Shown in pieces: positions 6,476-15,200 of a DNA stretch of 32,064 bases. Position numbers and translations under genes: made by a program. The notes beneath the pieces were generated by a model that did no database searches, was not told the DNA's origin, and saw only the letters and a list, made by a program, of their open reading frames with translations. The DNA is taken from positions 1 to 32,064 of the forward strand of contig JAGBDS010000099.1 of NCBI GenBank assembly GCA_017937405.1, given 5' to 3'. Each line of letters opens with the position of its first letter. Position 1 is the first letter of the stretch. This stretch comes from Oscillibacter sp. Its GTDB lineage: Bacteria; Bacillota; Clostridia; Oscillospirales; Oscillospiraceae.

Positions 6476-6697
6476 TCAGGCGGTGTGGGGCGCGTGTCCC
6501 TGTTCCTCGTCGGTGCGGAACAGCAGGGTGATGCACCACAGTCCGGCCAGACCTACCAGGGTGTAAATGATGCGGGACAGGAGCGCCAGCTGTCCGCCGA
6601 ACAGGAAAGCCACGGTGTCGAAGCCGAACAGGCCGATACCGCCCCAGTTCAGAGCGCCGATGATGGCCAGCAGCAGCGCGAGCTTGTCAATGAACAT
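6476..6697 (-). CDS. DUF378 family small membrane protein
   Basis: A 73-residue protein with two membrane helices (about residues 4-24 and 36-59) separated by a Gly-rich turn. The first helix contains LLAIIGALNWGGIGLFGFD, the hallmark of the DUF378 (YuzA-like) family. No function is established. I use the ATG at 6697 because GGAGG lies 8 bases upstream; an upstream in-frame ATG (6712) has no such site. The last 10 residues are polar and acidic/His-containing. It is convergent with rqcH and divergent from thrH. Confidence 0.85.
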   Translation of the reverse strand: MFIDKLALLLAIIGALNWGGIGLFGFDTVAFLFGGQLALLSRIIYTLVGLAGLWCITLLFRTDEEQGHAPHTA

Positions 6698-6774
6698 GGT
6701 CAAAACCTCCATTCATGCCCGTATAAGGGACTTGCAGATAGCGTGTCCGAAATGGTTTCCCATTATGCACTGAT

Positions 6775-6788
6775 ATAGGTCGACCTAT
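6775..6788. promoter_or_regulatory. Perfect 14-bp palindrome, candidate operator
   Basis: ATAGGTCGACCTAT is its own reverse complement. It sits between the divergent DUF378 and thrH genes, 24 bases upstream of the thrH -35 box. The dyad fits a dimeric repressor or activator site; no regulator is identifiable from it. Confidence 0.45.
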
Positions 6789-6811
6789 TTTTGATATTTT
6801 TCCGATTTTGA

Positions 6812-6840
6812 TTGAAAGCGCCGCCGGAGTATTGTATAAT
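6812..6840 (+). promoter_or_regulatory. Sigma-A-type promoter for thrH
   Basis: TTGAAA (6812-6817) and a perfect TATAAT (6835-6840) are 17 bases apart, about 60 bases before the thrH start. Confidence 0.8.
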
Positions 6841-6899
6841 CAAAACAGAAATGACATCCGCCCGCTGGGGTGGGAAAAACAGGAATAGGAGAAAACAGT

Positions 6900-7499
6900 A
6901 TGAATATTGTATGCCTGGATATGGAGGGTGTTCTAGTGCCCGAAATTTGGATCGCCTTCGCGGAGGCCAGCGGCATCCCGGAGCTGAAGCGCACCACCCG
7001 TGACGAGCCGGACTATGACAAGCTGATGCGCTGGCGCCTGGGAATTTTGAAGGAGCATGGCCTGGGCCTAAAAGAAATTCAGGCCACTATTGCCAAGATC
7101 GACCCGCTGCCCGGTGCCAAGGCGTTCCTGGACGAGCTGCGTTCCATCACCCAGGTCATCATCCTCAGCGATACCTTTGAGGAATTTGCAAAGCCCCTGA
7201 TGGAGAAGCTGGGCTGGCCCACCATTTTCTGCAATTCTCTGGAGGTGGCCGAGAGCGGTGAGATCACCGGCTTCAAGATGCGCTGCGCGCAGTCCAAGCT
7301 GACCACGGTAAAGGCGCTGCAGTCCATCGGCTATGAGACCATTGCCTCCGGCGACAGCTATAACGACCTCGGCATGATCCAGGCCAGCAAGGCAGGCTTC
7401 CTGTTCAAGAGCACGGAGAAGATCAAGGCGGACCACCCTGAGCTGCCCGCTTACGAAGAGTTCGGCGATCTGCTGGGTGCCATCAAGGCCGCACTATAA
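6900..7499 (+). CDS. thrH: Phosphoserine phosphatase / homoserine phosphotransferase ThrH
   Basis: A 199-residue HAD-superfamily enzyme. ThrH removes phosphate from phosphoserine and can pass it to homoserine, linking serine and threonine synthesis. HAD motif I reads CLDMEGVLVPEIW, with nucleophile Asp7 and Glu9 in place of the usual second Asp; this DxE form and the following VPEIW are typical of ThrH. Motif II is ILSDT and motif IV is GDSYNDLGM. The start at 6900 has TAGGAG 8 bases upstream; an upstream in-frame ATG at 6870 lacks a site. It precedes a membrane peptide gene and a DUF1015 gene at short spacing (15 and 22 bases), so the three are probably one transcript. thrC lies 15 kb away. 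Confidence 0.93.
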   Translation: MNIVCLDMEGVLVPEIWIAFAEASGIPELKRTTRDEPDYDKLMRWRLGILKEHGLGLKEIQATIAKIDPLPGAKAFLDELRSITQVIILSDTFEEFAKPLMEKLGWPTIFCNSLEVAESGEITGFKMRCAQSKLTTVKALQSIGYETIASGDSYNDLGMIQASKAGFLFKSTEKIKADHPELPAYEEFGDLLGAIKAAL

Positions 7500-7514
7500 A
7501 ACGGGGAGGGGCAA

Positions 7515-7673
7515 ATGGAACAGTTGACGGGCGACCTGAATCTTTTGGCAGGCTTTTTCCTGGAGTCCGTGGGCGGTCTGCTTGGCGGAGCGTTCCTGTT
7601 GCCCGCTATTGCCGCGCTGGTGGTCGGCCTTGTGGTCCTTACAGTTATGATTATTCGGGAACTTAAAAAATAA
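7515..7673 (+). CDS. 52-residue membrane peptide between thrH and DUF1015
   Basis: This short gene has a good ribosome binding site (GGGGAGGGG, 4-5 bases before the ATG) and fits snugly between its neighbours. The product starts MEQLTGDLNLLAGFFLESVG, has one long hydrophobic helix (about 27-47, PAIAALVVGLVVLTVMII) and ends in the basic tail RELKK, so an N-out or single-pass topology with cytoplasmic C-terminus is likely. No family recognised. Spacing and codon use suggest a real gene. Confidence 0.65.
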   Translation: MEQLTGDLNLLAGFFLESVGGLLGGAFLLPAIAALVVGLVVLTVMIIRELKK

Positions 7674-7695
7674 CAAATTGAAAGGGAGATGCCGT

Positions 7696-8976
7696 ATGAA
7701 CGAGAAATTCAAGAACCTGGGCTTTTACCCCGCTGACATCCTGCTTCCCAAGGAAGCGGACATGACCAAGTGGGCCGTGGTGGCCTGCGACCAGTTCACC
7801 TCTCAGCCGGAATACTGGCAGGCGGTGGAGGAGACGGTCCAGGATGCGCCCTCCACGCTGCGGCTGATCCTGCCGGAAGCCAAGCTCAACGGCCCCGATG
7901 TGGACAAGGACATTGCCGCCATCAATGCTTCCATGGAGAAGTATTTGGGGGCGGACGTGTTCAAGACCCTGACGGATTCCCTGATTTATATCGAGCGCAC
8001 CCAGTCCGATGGAAAGGTCCGTCACGGACTCATCGGCATGGTGGACCTGGACCAGTATGATTTCACCCCCGGCTCCGGCGCCCTTATCCGGGCCACTGAG
8101 GGCACGGTCCTCTCCCGCATCCCGCCCCGGGTGAAGGTGCGGCAGGACGCGCCCATCGAGCTGCCCCATGTTATGCTGCTGATCGACGACCCGGACAAGA
8201 CTGTCATCGAGCCCCTGACTGCCGCCAGCGGCGATATGGAGAAGCTGTACGACTTCGACCTGCAGCAGGGCGGCGGCCACCTGACGGGCTGGAAGCTGAC
8301 AGACGGCCAGATGGACGGCGTGGCGGACGCTTTGACGGGCCTGTGCGCCGATTCCGAGATGCAGAAAAAGTACGGTATGAGCGGCGTGGCGCCTTTGCTG
8401 TTCGCCGTGGGAGACGGCAACCACTCCCTGGCCACCGCCAAGCAGTGCTATGAAAATCTGAAGAAGGTCACGCCGGAGAGCGAGTGGGCCGGCCTGCCTG
8501 CCCGATACGCACTGGTGGAAGTGGTGAACAACCACGACGATGCCCTGGGCTTCGAGCCCATCCATCGGGTCCTGTTCGATGTGGACCATGAGGACTTCAT
8601 GGCTGCTTTTAAGGCGGCTTATCCCAATGCCCACGCGGGCAAGGGCGAGGGCCACGTCATCGAAGTGGTGTGGGACGGCTTCGACGACTTCATCACCGTT
8701 CCCGACCCCAAGGTGCAGCTTGCCGTTGGCACCCTCCAGGGTGTCATCGACGAGTACCTGAAATCCCACGGCGGCGAGGTGGACTACATCCACGGCGACG
8801 AAGTGACGAAGGAATTGGGCAGCAAGCCGGGCAACATGGGCTTCCTGCTGCCTGCCATGGGCAAGGAGCAGCTCTTTAAAACCGTCATGGCCGACGGTGT
8901 GTTGCCGAGAAAAACCTTCTCCATGGGCCACGCCCAGGATAAGCGGTATTACGTGGAGGCCCGGAAGATCAAGTAA
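7696..8976 (+). CDS. DUF1015 family protein, possible serine-metabolism enzyme
   Basis: A 426-residue cytoplasmic protein of the DUF1015 family (COG4198). Family features seen: WAVVACDQFTSQPEYW near the N-terminus (residues 26-41) and FAVGDGNHSLATAK (236-249), the equivalent of the family's DGHHR-like motif, here with Asn-His-Ser. Members have a ParB-like fold. In other clostridia the gene neighbours serine biosynthesis genes, and here it follows thrH, a phosphoserine phosphatase, which supports a role in serine or phosphoserine metabolism; the reaction is not established. The ATG at 7696 has AAGGGAG upstream; an alternative upstream TTG at 7678 is less likely. A strong terminator follows. 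Confidence 0.85.
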   Translation: MNEKFKNLGFYPADILLPKEADMTKWAVVACDQFTSQPEYWQAVEETVQDAPSTLRLILPEAKLNGPDVDKDIAAINASMEKYLGADVFKTLTDSLIYIERTQSDGKVRHGLIGMVDLDQYDFTPGSGALIRATEGTVLSRIPPRVKVRQDAPIELPHVMLLIDDPDKTVIEPLTAASGDMEKLYDFDLQQGGGHLTGWKLTDGQMDGVADALTGLCADSEMQKKYGMSGVAPLLFAVGDGNHSLATAKQCYENLKKVTPESEWAGLPARYALVEVVNNHDDALGFEPIHRVLFDVDHEDFMAAFKAAYPNAHAGKGEGHVIEVVWDGFDDFITVPDPKVQLAVGTLQGVIDEYLKSHGGEVDYIHGDEVTKELGSKPGNMGFLLPAMGKEQLFKTVMADGVLPRKTFSMGHAQDKRYYVEARKIK

Positions 8977-8988
8977 AGAACACGGTAA

Positions 8989-9022
8989 AACGTCCCGGCG
9001 GTCTTAACCGCCGGGACGTTTC
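8989..9022 (+). terminator. Rho-independent terminator after DUF1015
   Basis: A 13-bp perfect stem (AACGTCCCGGCGG / CCGCCGGGACGTT) with a 6-base loop lies 12 bases behind the stop. The T-run is short. Confidence 0.88.
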
Positions 9023-9027
9023 TGTGC

Positions 9028-9329
9028 TTATTCCAATCCCTCCGCCACATGGAAGGTCTTCATAATAATCTGGCCGCCGCTGCATTCCAGTACCACATCC
9101 AGGTGACCCATCAGGCCATCGGGGATCTGCCAGGAAAACAGGGTAAACGCATTTTCGTCGGGAACGGCCTTTACCGCCGGCTGTTCCTACCCTTGTGAGT
9201 TCCGGTTCTTTCGGCGGCCAGCCGTTTTTATTCATGAAGGTCCACAGCAGAGCCAAACCGACGATGGAGTCCAGAAGCAACCCAAGGCTGATATATGAGG
9301 CAATCTTCCAGCTCGTTTTGATGGCCCCA
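9028..9329 (-). pseudogene. Decayed gene for a small membrane-anchored protein, frameshifted
   Basis: The minus strand has two reading-frame pieces that look like one former gene. The upstream piece encodes a hydrophobic segment (SYISLGLLLDSIVGLALLWT) and a polar linker ending near KEPELTR. The frame then shifts by one near 9185-9195. The downstream piece encodes a beta-rich stretch (DENAFTLFSWQIPDGLMGHL, then ECSGGQIIMKTFHVAEGLE) ending in TAA at 9028-9030. No ATG with a ribosome binding site is found in front. Product family unknown. A sequencing indel could explain the frameshift but not the missing start. The 5' limit is approximate. Confidence 0.55.
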
Positions 9330-9344
9330 TTATAGCGAAACCGC

Positions 9345-9396
9345 CCGGTTGCGTCCACCAACTTTCCGCAACCGGACGGTTGCGGCTTCTCTTTTT
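9345..9396 (+). other. Mutually exclusive hairpins resembling a terminator/anti-terminator
   Basis: CCGGTTGCG (9345-9353) can pair with CGCAACCGG (9367-9375), or the latter region as CCGCAACC (9366-9373) can pair with GGTTGCGG (9378-9385). The second hairpin is followed by CTTCTCTTTTT and so looks like a terminator in the ispE direction. The two foldings exclude each other. A promoter to the left on the plus strand is not obvious, so the role is uncertain. Confidence 0.45.
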
Positions 9397-9406
9397 GGGC
9401 TTCCTG

Positions 9407-9415
9407 TGCTATACT
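9407..9415 (+). promoter_or_regulatory. Extended -10 promoter for ispE
   Basis: TGCTATACT provides a TGn extension and a near-consensus -10 box 26 bases before the chosen ispE start. No good -35 box is present. Confidence 0.55.
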
Positions 9416-9440
9416 GAGGGCACGAATGGGGGGAATGGGC

Positions 9441-10298
9441 ATGAAAAAAAGGACAGCTCCGGCTAAGGTCAATCTGGCGTTGGACATTCTGGGCACCCGG
9501 CCTGACGGCTACCACGATATGCGGATGGTCATGCAGACCATCTCGCTTTGCGATACCGTTGCCGTTGAAGAAACGGCGGCGGGCTTTGAACTGCGCACGG
9601 ATGGAGATTTCATTCCGGCGGGGAAGAGGACTCTGGAACAGCGGGCGGCGGAAGCATTTTTCGAGGCTGCCGGACGGCCCATGCCGGGCCTTCGGGTGAC
9701 GCTGGAAAAGGTGACGCCCGCCTACGCGGGCCTTGGCGGCGGCAGCGCCGATGTGGCGGCTTTGCTGCGCATCCTGCGGGATGCTTATGCCCCTGAAATG
9801 TCCACAGAGAAATTGGAGCGCATCGGCTTCACCGTGGGCAGCGATATGCCCTTCTGCGTCCGGGGCGGCACCGCCCTGGCGGAAGGCCGGGGCGAGGTGC
9901 TGACGGACTTGCAGCCCTTGCCGGACTGCTGGTCCGTCCTCTGCAAGCCGGACTTTGGCATCCCCACGCCGTCCCTGTTCGCCCGGGTAGATGGCGGCGA
10001 GTTGACCCGCCGCCCGGACATCAGCGGTATGCAGCTGGCGCTGGAGGCCGGAGACCTTGCGGGTGTGGCTGCCCGGCTCGGCAATGTGTTCGAGGAGGTC
10101 CTGCCGGAGGAATATCAGGAGGTATTTACCATTAAAAACCGCCTTTTGGAGTTGGGCGCACTGAACGCCGCCATGAGCGGCTCCGGTCCCACGGTATTTG
10201 GTATCTTTGCGGAACAGGCGGCTGCACGGAGGGCGGCAGCGGTGCTGAAAGAGACGTACCGGCAGACGTATTTGGCGGCTCCGGTGAAAAAATTCTGA
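9441..10298 (+). CDS. ispE: 4-diphosphocytidyl-2-C-methyl-D-erythritol kinase
   Basis: IspE phosphorylates CDP-methylerythritol in the MEP pathway of isoprenoid synthesis. The 285-residue product is a GHMP kinase: N-terminal APAKVNLALDILGTRPDGYH, the ATP-binding glycine-rich motif PAYAGLGGGSADVAALL, and the C-terminal motif MSGSGPTVFGIF. All are intact and length is normal. The start at 9441 has GGGGGG 7 bases upstream; an in-frame ATG at 9426 would precede that site and is less likely. spoIIR follows 81 bases downstream, probably with its own promoter. Confidence 0.93.
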   Translation: MKKRTAPAKVNLALDILGTRPDGYHDMRMVMQTISLCDTVAVEETAAGFELRTDGDFIPAGKRTLEQRAAEAFFEAAGRPMPGLRVTLEKVTPAYAGLGGGSADVAALLRILRDAYAPEMSTEKLERIGFTVGSDMPFCVRGGTALAEGRGEVLTDLQPLPDCWSVLCKPDFGIPTPSLFARVDGGELTRRPDISGMQLALEAGDLAGVAARLGNVFEEVLPEEYQEVFTIKNRLLELGALNAAMSGSGPTVFGIFAEQAAARRAAAVLKETYRQTYLAAPVKKF

Positions 10299-10304
10299 AA
10301 ATTT

Positions 10305-10334
10305 GTATAAATCACAGCGGTTTTGTCTATGATT
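10305..10334 (+). promoter_or_regulatory. Possible sigma-F-like promoter for spoIIR
   Basis: GTATA (10305-10309) matches the sigma-F -35 consensus and lies 15 bases before GTCTATGATT, a partial match to GGNNANNHTR. spoIIR is a sigma-F gene in Bacillus. The -10 match is weak, so this is a candidate only. Confidence 0.3.
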
Positions 10335-10379
10335 CCATCAAAGGCTCCTGGGCCTACATACGAAAAGGATGGAAATCAT

Positions 10380-11015
10380 ATGAAAACCGCTGAGAAAAGT
10401 TATGGATATCAATTTAAAGCTTTTGAGATTGCCTTGCTCATCGGGATGGCGGTGTTCCTGACCTCCGGGGCTTTGGCCCTGCGGACGCAGGATGATTTGG
10501 CAGACAAGGTGGTGCGGCTTCACGTCCTGGCAAATTCGGATTCCGAGGAGGACCAGGCGCTGAAGCTCCGGGTACGGGATGTGGTGCTGGAACGGGCCAC
10601 CGCCATCCTGGAGCAGTCCGCCGACCGCCGGGAGGCGGAAAGCCGCCTCCGGGGCCAGCTTCTGGAGCTGGAACGTGTCGCAGCTGCGGAGATCAGCGCT
10701 GCCGGATACAGATATCCCGTGACGGTGGAACTGGAGAACACGGATTTCCCCACCAAGGAGTACGACGGCTTCACCCTGCCCGCGGGGGAGTATCTGGCCC
10801 TGCGGGTCATCATCGGGGAAGGACAGGGACAAAACTGGTGGTGCGTGGTGTTTCCACCGCTTTGCACCGCCGCGTCCGCGGATGTGCCCGCCTCCGCACT
10901 GGCAGCCGGTTTTTCTGAGGAGGAAGTGAGCCTCATCACGGAGGAAAACCAGGGCTATGTGCTGAAATTCAAGGCCGTGGAGTGGTGGGAGACACTGAAA
11001 GAGAAATGGGATTGA
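10380..11015 (+). CDS. spoIIR: Stage II sporulation protein R
   Basis: SpoIIR is made in the forespore, secreted into the intermembrane space and triggers SpoIIGA to process pro-sigma-E in the mother cell. The 211-residue product has one N-terminal hydrophobic segment (about 15-34). The conserved core follows: RLHVLANSDSEEDQALKLRV, FPTKEYDGFTLPAGEYLALR and GQGQNWWCVVFPPLC. The start at 10380 follows AAAGGATGG; an upstream TTG (10323) would add 19 unlike residues. Its presence is the window's direct evidence that the organism belongs to a spore-forming lineage. Confidence 0.93.
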   Translation: MKTAEKSYGYQFKAFEIALLIGMAVFLTSGALALRTQDDLADKVVRLHVLANSDSEEDQALKLRVRDVVLERATAILEQSADRREAESRLRGQLLELERVAAAEISAAGYRYPVTVELENTDFPTKEYDGFTLPAGEYLALRVIIGEGQGQNWWCVVFPPLCTAASADVPASALAAGFSEEEVSLITEENQGYVLKFKAVEWWETLKEKWD

Positions 11016-11028
11016 GAGAGGGTTGGAT

Positions 11029-11502
11029 ATGGGATTGAAAGCGGGCGGCCCGTTGTTCGCGGTGCGGGATATGGAGCGCTCCCTGGCGTTTTACCGGGAT
11101 ATGCTGGGTCTGGAAGTGGTCAATGATTTCGGCGCCAATGTGGTGCTGACGGGTGGTTTGTCCCTCCAGACGCTGGAGACCTGGGCGGAATTTCTGGACA
11201 AGTCGTTGGACGGTATCCGCTTCGGCGGGAACGACGCCGAGATGTACTATGTGGCGGAGGACTTCGACGCTTTTCTGGGCGTCCTGAAAGATCATCCGGA
11301 GGCAAAGCTGGTGCGCTCACCTGTGGAGCATCGCTGGGGCCAGCAGGCCGTGCGGCTGTACGACCCGGACGGCCATATCATCGAGGTGGGGGAGAGTCTG
11401 AACAAAGTGGCGAAACGGTTCCGTGACAGCGGTCTGAACGAGGAGGGCGTTGCCCGTAGAATGGACATCAGCCTGGAATTCGCCAGGGAATTGCTGAAAT
11501 AA
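11029..11502 (+). CDS. VOC (glyoxalase/dioxygenase-like) family protein
   Basis: A 157-residue protein with a single vicinal-oxygen-chelate module. The N-terminal half reads FAVRDMERSLAFYRDMLGLE and the second half VRLYDPDGHIIEVGESL, the two standard edges of the fold with the metal-type Glu. The C-terminal 40 residues add a helical tail (VAKRFRDSGLNEEGVARRMD) that looks like a small DNA- or protein-contact helix pair and is common in such proteins of clostridia. Substrate unknown: such proteins range from lyases to antibiotic-binding proteins. It follows spoIIR by 13 bases and shares its terminator-bounded transcript. Confidence 0.85.
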   Translation: MGLKAGGPLFAVRDMERSLAFYRDMLGLEVVNDFGANVVLTGGLSLQTLETWAEFLDKSLDGIRFGGNDAEMYYVAEDFDAFLGVLKDHPEAKLVRSPVEHRWGQQAVRLYDPDGHIIEVGESLNKVAKRFRDSGLNEEGVARRMDISLEFARELLK

Positions 11503-11507
11503 ATGCG

Positions 11508-11542
11508 AAACCGCCGTTGGAGCATCTCCAACGGCGGTTTTT
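11508..11542 (+). terminator. Bidirectional terminator between VOC and DUF1643 genes
   Basis: AAACCGCCGTTGGAG pairs perfectly with CTCCAACGGCGGTTT (15 bp) around the loop CAT, with TT following on the plus side and A residues on the other. It serves the two convergent genes; its right end touches the DUF1643 stop codon. Confidence 0.9.
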
Positions 11543-12153
11543 CAGCGTTTCAAATAGGCGGTGATGTCAAAATCCAACAGCTTGGTATCCTTTTTTAGGT
11601 ACAGGGGATGATGGGGATGGCCGGATTTTAGCAGAGGGCCGGCAGTGTACCACCGGGCGCCCACGGCCTGACTGTCGGCGGCGAAATCCCGCATACAGTC
11701 CATGAGATAGTCCCGCTTTTCGATGATATTTCCCCAGGCGGCCCACACCGCCGGATGCTCCGACAGGGAGAGCAGATAACGGAAAGCTTTCCGGTTTTCC
11801 GCATGGAGCAGGGGGTTGAGGGACGGCTCCATATCGTTGGGCCGGGTGGCCCGCTGAGCGTAGACGTTGAACATCAAAAAGCTGTCGTAGCCGTTAGCTA
11901 AGGCAATGCGCTGGGCGGACTGCAGAGTGGGGTCCAGAGCGTCCGGCGCGGCGGTGGAGGGGTTGATGCCCACGCAGATAAGAGGCTTTTCACCCCGGGT
12001 ACCCAGGATGTAACGGTATTCGGAGTAGATATTGGGAACATACAGCCAGCGGCTGACATCGTAGTCCGGCGAGGGCCGGAGAGCGGCTTCCAGAGCTGGG
12101 TCAAACAGTTCCAGTGTCAGTGTATCGGTTGTTCCCTGTGGGATATGGGGCAT
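11542..12153 (-). CDS. DUF1643 domain-containing protein
   Basis: A 203-residue protein of the DUF1643 family, function unknown. The signature segments are visible: YRYILGTRGEKPLICVGINP, then STAAPDALDPTL, and LMFNVYAQRATRPNDM. Family members are scattered in bacteria and phages, often as single genes. The ATG at 12153 has GAGGAGG upstream; a longer in-frame start at 12195 is less likely. It is divergent from addB with 126 bases between start codons. Confidence 0.85.
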   Translation of the reverse strand: MPHIPQGTTDTLTLELFDPALEAALRPSPDYDVSRWLYVPNIYSEYRYILGTRGEKPLICVGINPSTAAPDALDPTLQSAQRIALANGYDSFLMFNVYAQRATRPNDMEPSLNPLLHAENRKAFRYLLSLSEHPAVWAAWGNIIEKRDYLMDCMRDFAADSQAVGARWYTAGPLLKSGHPHHPLYLKKDTKLLDFDITAYLKR

Positions 12154-12238
12154 GACGGTGCCTCCTCTTTCGACGTTTTTTTCAGAATAGCACACCGAAT
12201 GAAAAAAGGCAACCGGGGCTGTTATTGGGACTGGAATT

Positions 12239-12248
12239 GTGGTATCAT
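12239..12248 (+). promoter_or_regulatory. Possible extended -10 promoter for addB
   Basis: GTGGTATCAT contains TGG-TATCAT, an extended -10 type signal, 31 bases before the addB start. No convincing -35 box. A nearly identical GTGGTATCATG occurs in front of clpP. Confidence 0.4.
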
Positions 12249-12279
12249 GTCAGTCAGGAAAACAAAAAGGAGAACGCCT

Positions 12280-15200
12280 ATGCTGACGATTCTGATGGGC
12301 CGGGCCAAAACGGGAAAATCGGATATGGTGCTGCGCCGCATTTCGGAGCTGGGGGATTCCAGCCAGCAGATCTTGCTGGTACCCGAGCACGCCTCCCACC
12401 AGGCGGAGGTGGACCTGTGTCGGGCCTGCGGCCCTACCGCCAGCCGCCATGCGGAGGTCTTAAGCTTCCGGCGGCTCAGCGACCGGGTGCTGACCATCAC
12501 CGGCGGCATTGCCCAGGTGACGCTGGACGCAGGAGGCAAGCTGCTGACGCTGCAAAAGGCGCTGATGGAGGTCATGCCCTCCCTGACGGTTTACCGCCGT
12601 CCTTCCCAGAAGTCCGCCTTTTTGCAGCAGTTATTGGACTTATTTGACGAGCTGCGGTGTTATGAGGTCTCGCCGGAGAATTTGTATACCCAGGCCCAGG
12701 AAATCACGGGAGCGACTCACGACAAGCTCTGTGACCTGAGCCTGCTGTACGGCGCTTATGAGGCCCGTCTGCGGCGGCCCGGTATCGATGCCCGGGACCG
12801 GATGACCAAGCTGTGCGACAGTTTGGAGGACTCCGGCTATGTGGCGGGGAAGGATATTTTTATCGACGGTTTTACCTACTTCAATGCCCAGGAGCGGCGG
12901 GCGCTGTCCATCCTCCTGCGGCAGGCCCGGTCTGTCACCGTGACGCTGCTGGGAGAGCCGGACAGCCGGGAGGAAATTTTTGAGGCGAGTCTCAAAACAC
13001 TGGGCCAGCTGCGCCGCGTGGCGGAGCAGGAGCGGTGTCCGGTGGAAATTGAGGTGCTGAAGCGCCGGGACGACACCGCCTTGGGCCATGTGGAGCGGTA
13101 TTTCTTCGGTGATAATTTGCCCTTTGAAGGGGACAGCAGCGCTGTCCGCCTCCGGGAGGCGGATAACGTGTTCTCCGAGGTGGAGCAGACCGCGGCGGAT
13201 ATCCTGCGGCTGGTGTCGGCGGGGAAGTGCCGCTACCGGGACATCACCGTGGCGGCCCGGAACATGGGAGACTATGAGGGCGTTATCGAGACGGTGTTCG
13301 AGCGGTACGGTATCCCGGCTTACTTGAGCCGCCGCAGCGATATTCTGGAAAAGCCGGTACTGAGCCTGTTAACGGGTGTATTGGCAGCTATCGGCAATGG
13401 ATACGAATATGAGGATATGTTCCGCTGGCTGAAAACCGGGCTGGCTGGATTGACGGCGGCGGAGTGCGACGAGTTGGAAAACTATGTCCTGAAATGGGAA
13501 GTTCACGGGAAAATGTGGCTCCGGGACGTGGACTGGACGGAAAACCCGGAGGGCTACGGCGCTCCCTGGAACGAGGAGCGGCAGGCCCGGCTGGAGCGGG
13601 TCAACGAGCTGCGCCGCCGGGTGCGGAAGCCGCTGCTGACGCTGGCGGAAGGGCTGAAATCCGAAGAAACTGCGGGGGAGAAGGTGGATTCCCTTTACAG
13701 CTTTATGGAGACGCTGGGGCTTCAGGACGCCCTGAAGAGCCAGATGAAGGCCCAGGCCGAGGCGGGAAGGCTCCAGGACGCGGAGGAGACGGCCCAGCTT
13801 TGGGAAATCCTCTGCGGCGTGCTGGACCAGTTCGTGGAGATATTAGGCGACGAACCCATGAGCCTGGACGAGTTCACCCGGCTGTTCCGCCAGGTGGTGA
13901 CCCAGTACAGCGTGGGCACCATTCCGGTGTCCCTGGATCAGGTATCCGTCAGCGAGATCACCCGCAACGACCGCCATACGGACAAGTACCTGTTTCTGCT
14001 GGGGGCCAACGACCATGTGCTGCCGGCCCCGGGACAGAGCGGAGGCATCCTGAACGACGATGACCGGGACGAGCTGGCCCAGCGGGGCATCGAACTGGCG
14101 CCCACGGGTATGGACCGCATGAGCATCGAACTGCAGAACCTCTACGCGGCTCTGGCCCAGCCTACCGATGGGTTGACGCTTAGCTACCCGGTATCGGATG
14201 TGTCCGGAGCGGAGCTGAGGCCCGCTTTCGTCATCGACCGTTTGCTGAACTTATTCCCGGCGGCGAAAGTTGAAAAAGAAAGCAATGACAAGGTGTATCG
14301 CTTAACAGCAACCATCCCCGCACTGGAGGCGGCAGGACAGCGGCCCCAGGGGGCGCTGTGGCGGTATTTTGCGGAAAATCCGCAGTTTTCGGACCGTTTG
14401 ACGGCTATGGAGCGGGCAGCTTCCATCAAGCGGGGCAGTTTATCCCGGAGCGCCGTGCGGGCGCTGTACGGCGACCGGGTGTCCATGTCCGCTTCCCGGC
14501 TGGAGCGGATGCGCTCCTGCCACTTCGCCTATTTCATGGAGTACGGTTTGAAGGCGAAGCCTAGGACTCCGGCGGCGTTTGACGCACCTCAAATCGGCAC
14601 CTTCCTCCACTTCCTGCTGGAAAACGTCACCCGGGATGTGCTGGGCATGGGCGGCTTTGCAAGTGTAGACGACGAGGAGCTGCACAAGCTGGTGCGAAAG
14701 TACATCGACCTGTATGTGGAGAAGGAGCTGCATAACTTCCAGGAGCGGAATGCACGGTTCAAGTACTTGTTTGCCCGGTTGCGGAACACGGCCTACGCCG
14801 TCATCGACCAGGTAGCGGAAGAACTGCGTCACTCGGACTTCATCCCTCTGGAATTTGAGCTGTCTTTCGGCGACAACGGCACCCTACCTGCCGTGGTGGT
14901 GTCTGAGCCGGATGCCGAGCTGCGGGTGGGCGGCAAGGTGGACCGGGTGGACGGCTGGGTGAAAGACGGCAAGCTGTACCTCCGTGTGGTGGACTACAAG
15001 TCCGGCAAAAAAGCCTTTGACCTGTCGGCGGTGAAGATGGGGCTGGACATCCAGATGCTGCTTTACCTCTTTACCCTGCAAAAAGAGGGGAAGGCCCACT
15101 TTGGCCATGAAATTGAACCGGCGGGGGTGCTGTATCTGCCCGCCCGGGATGAGATTTTGAGTATGGAGCGCAACATCCCGCCGGAAAAGCTGGCAAGTGA

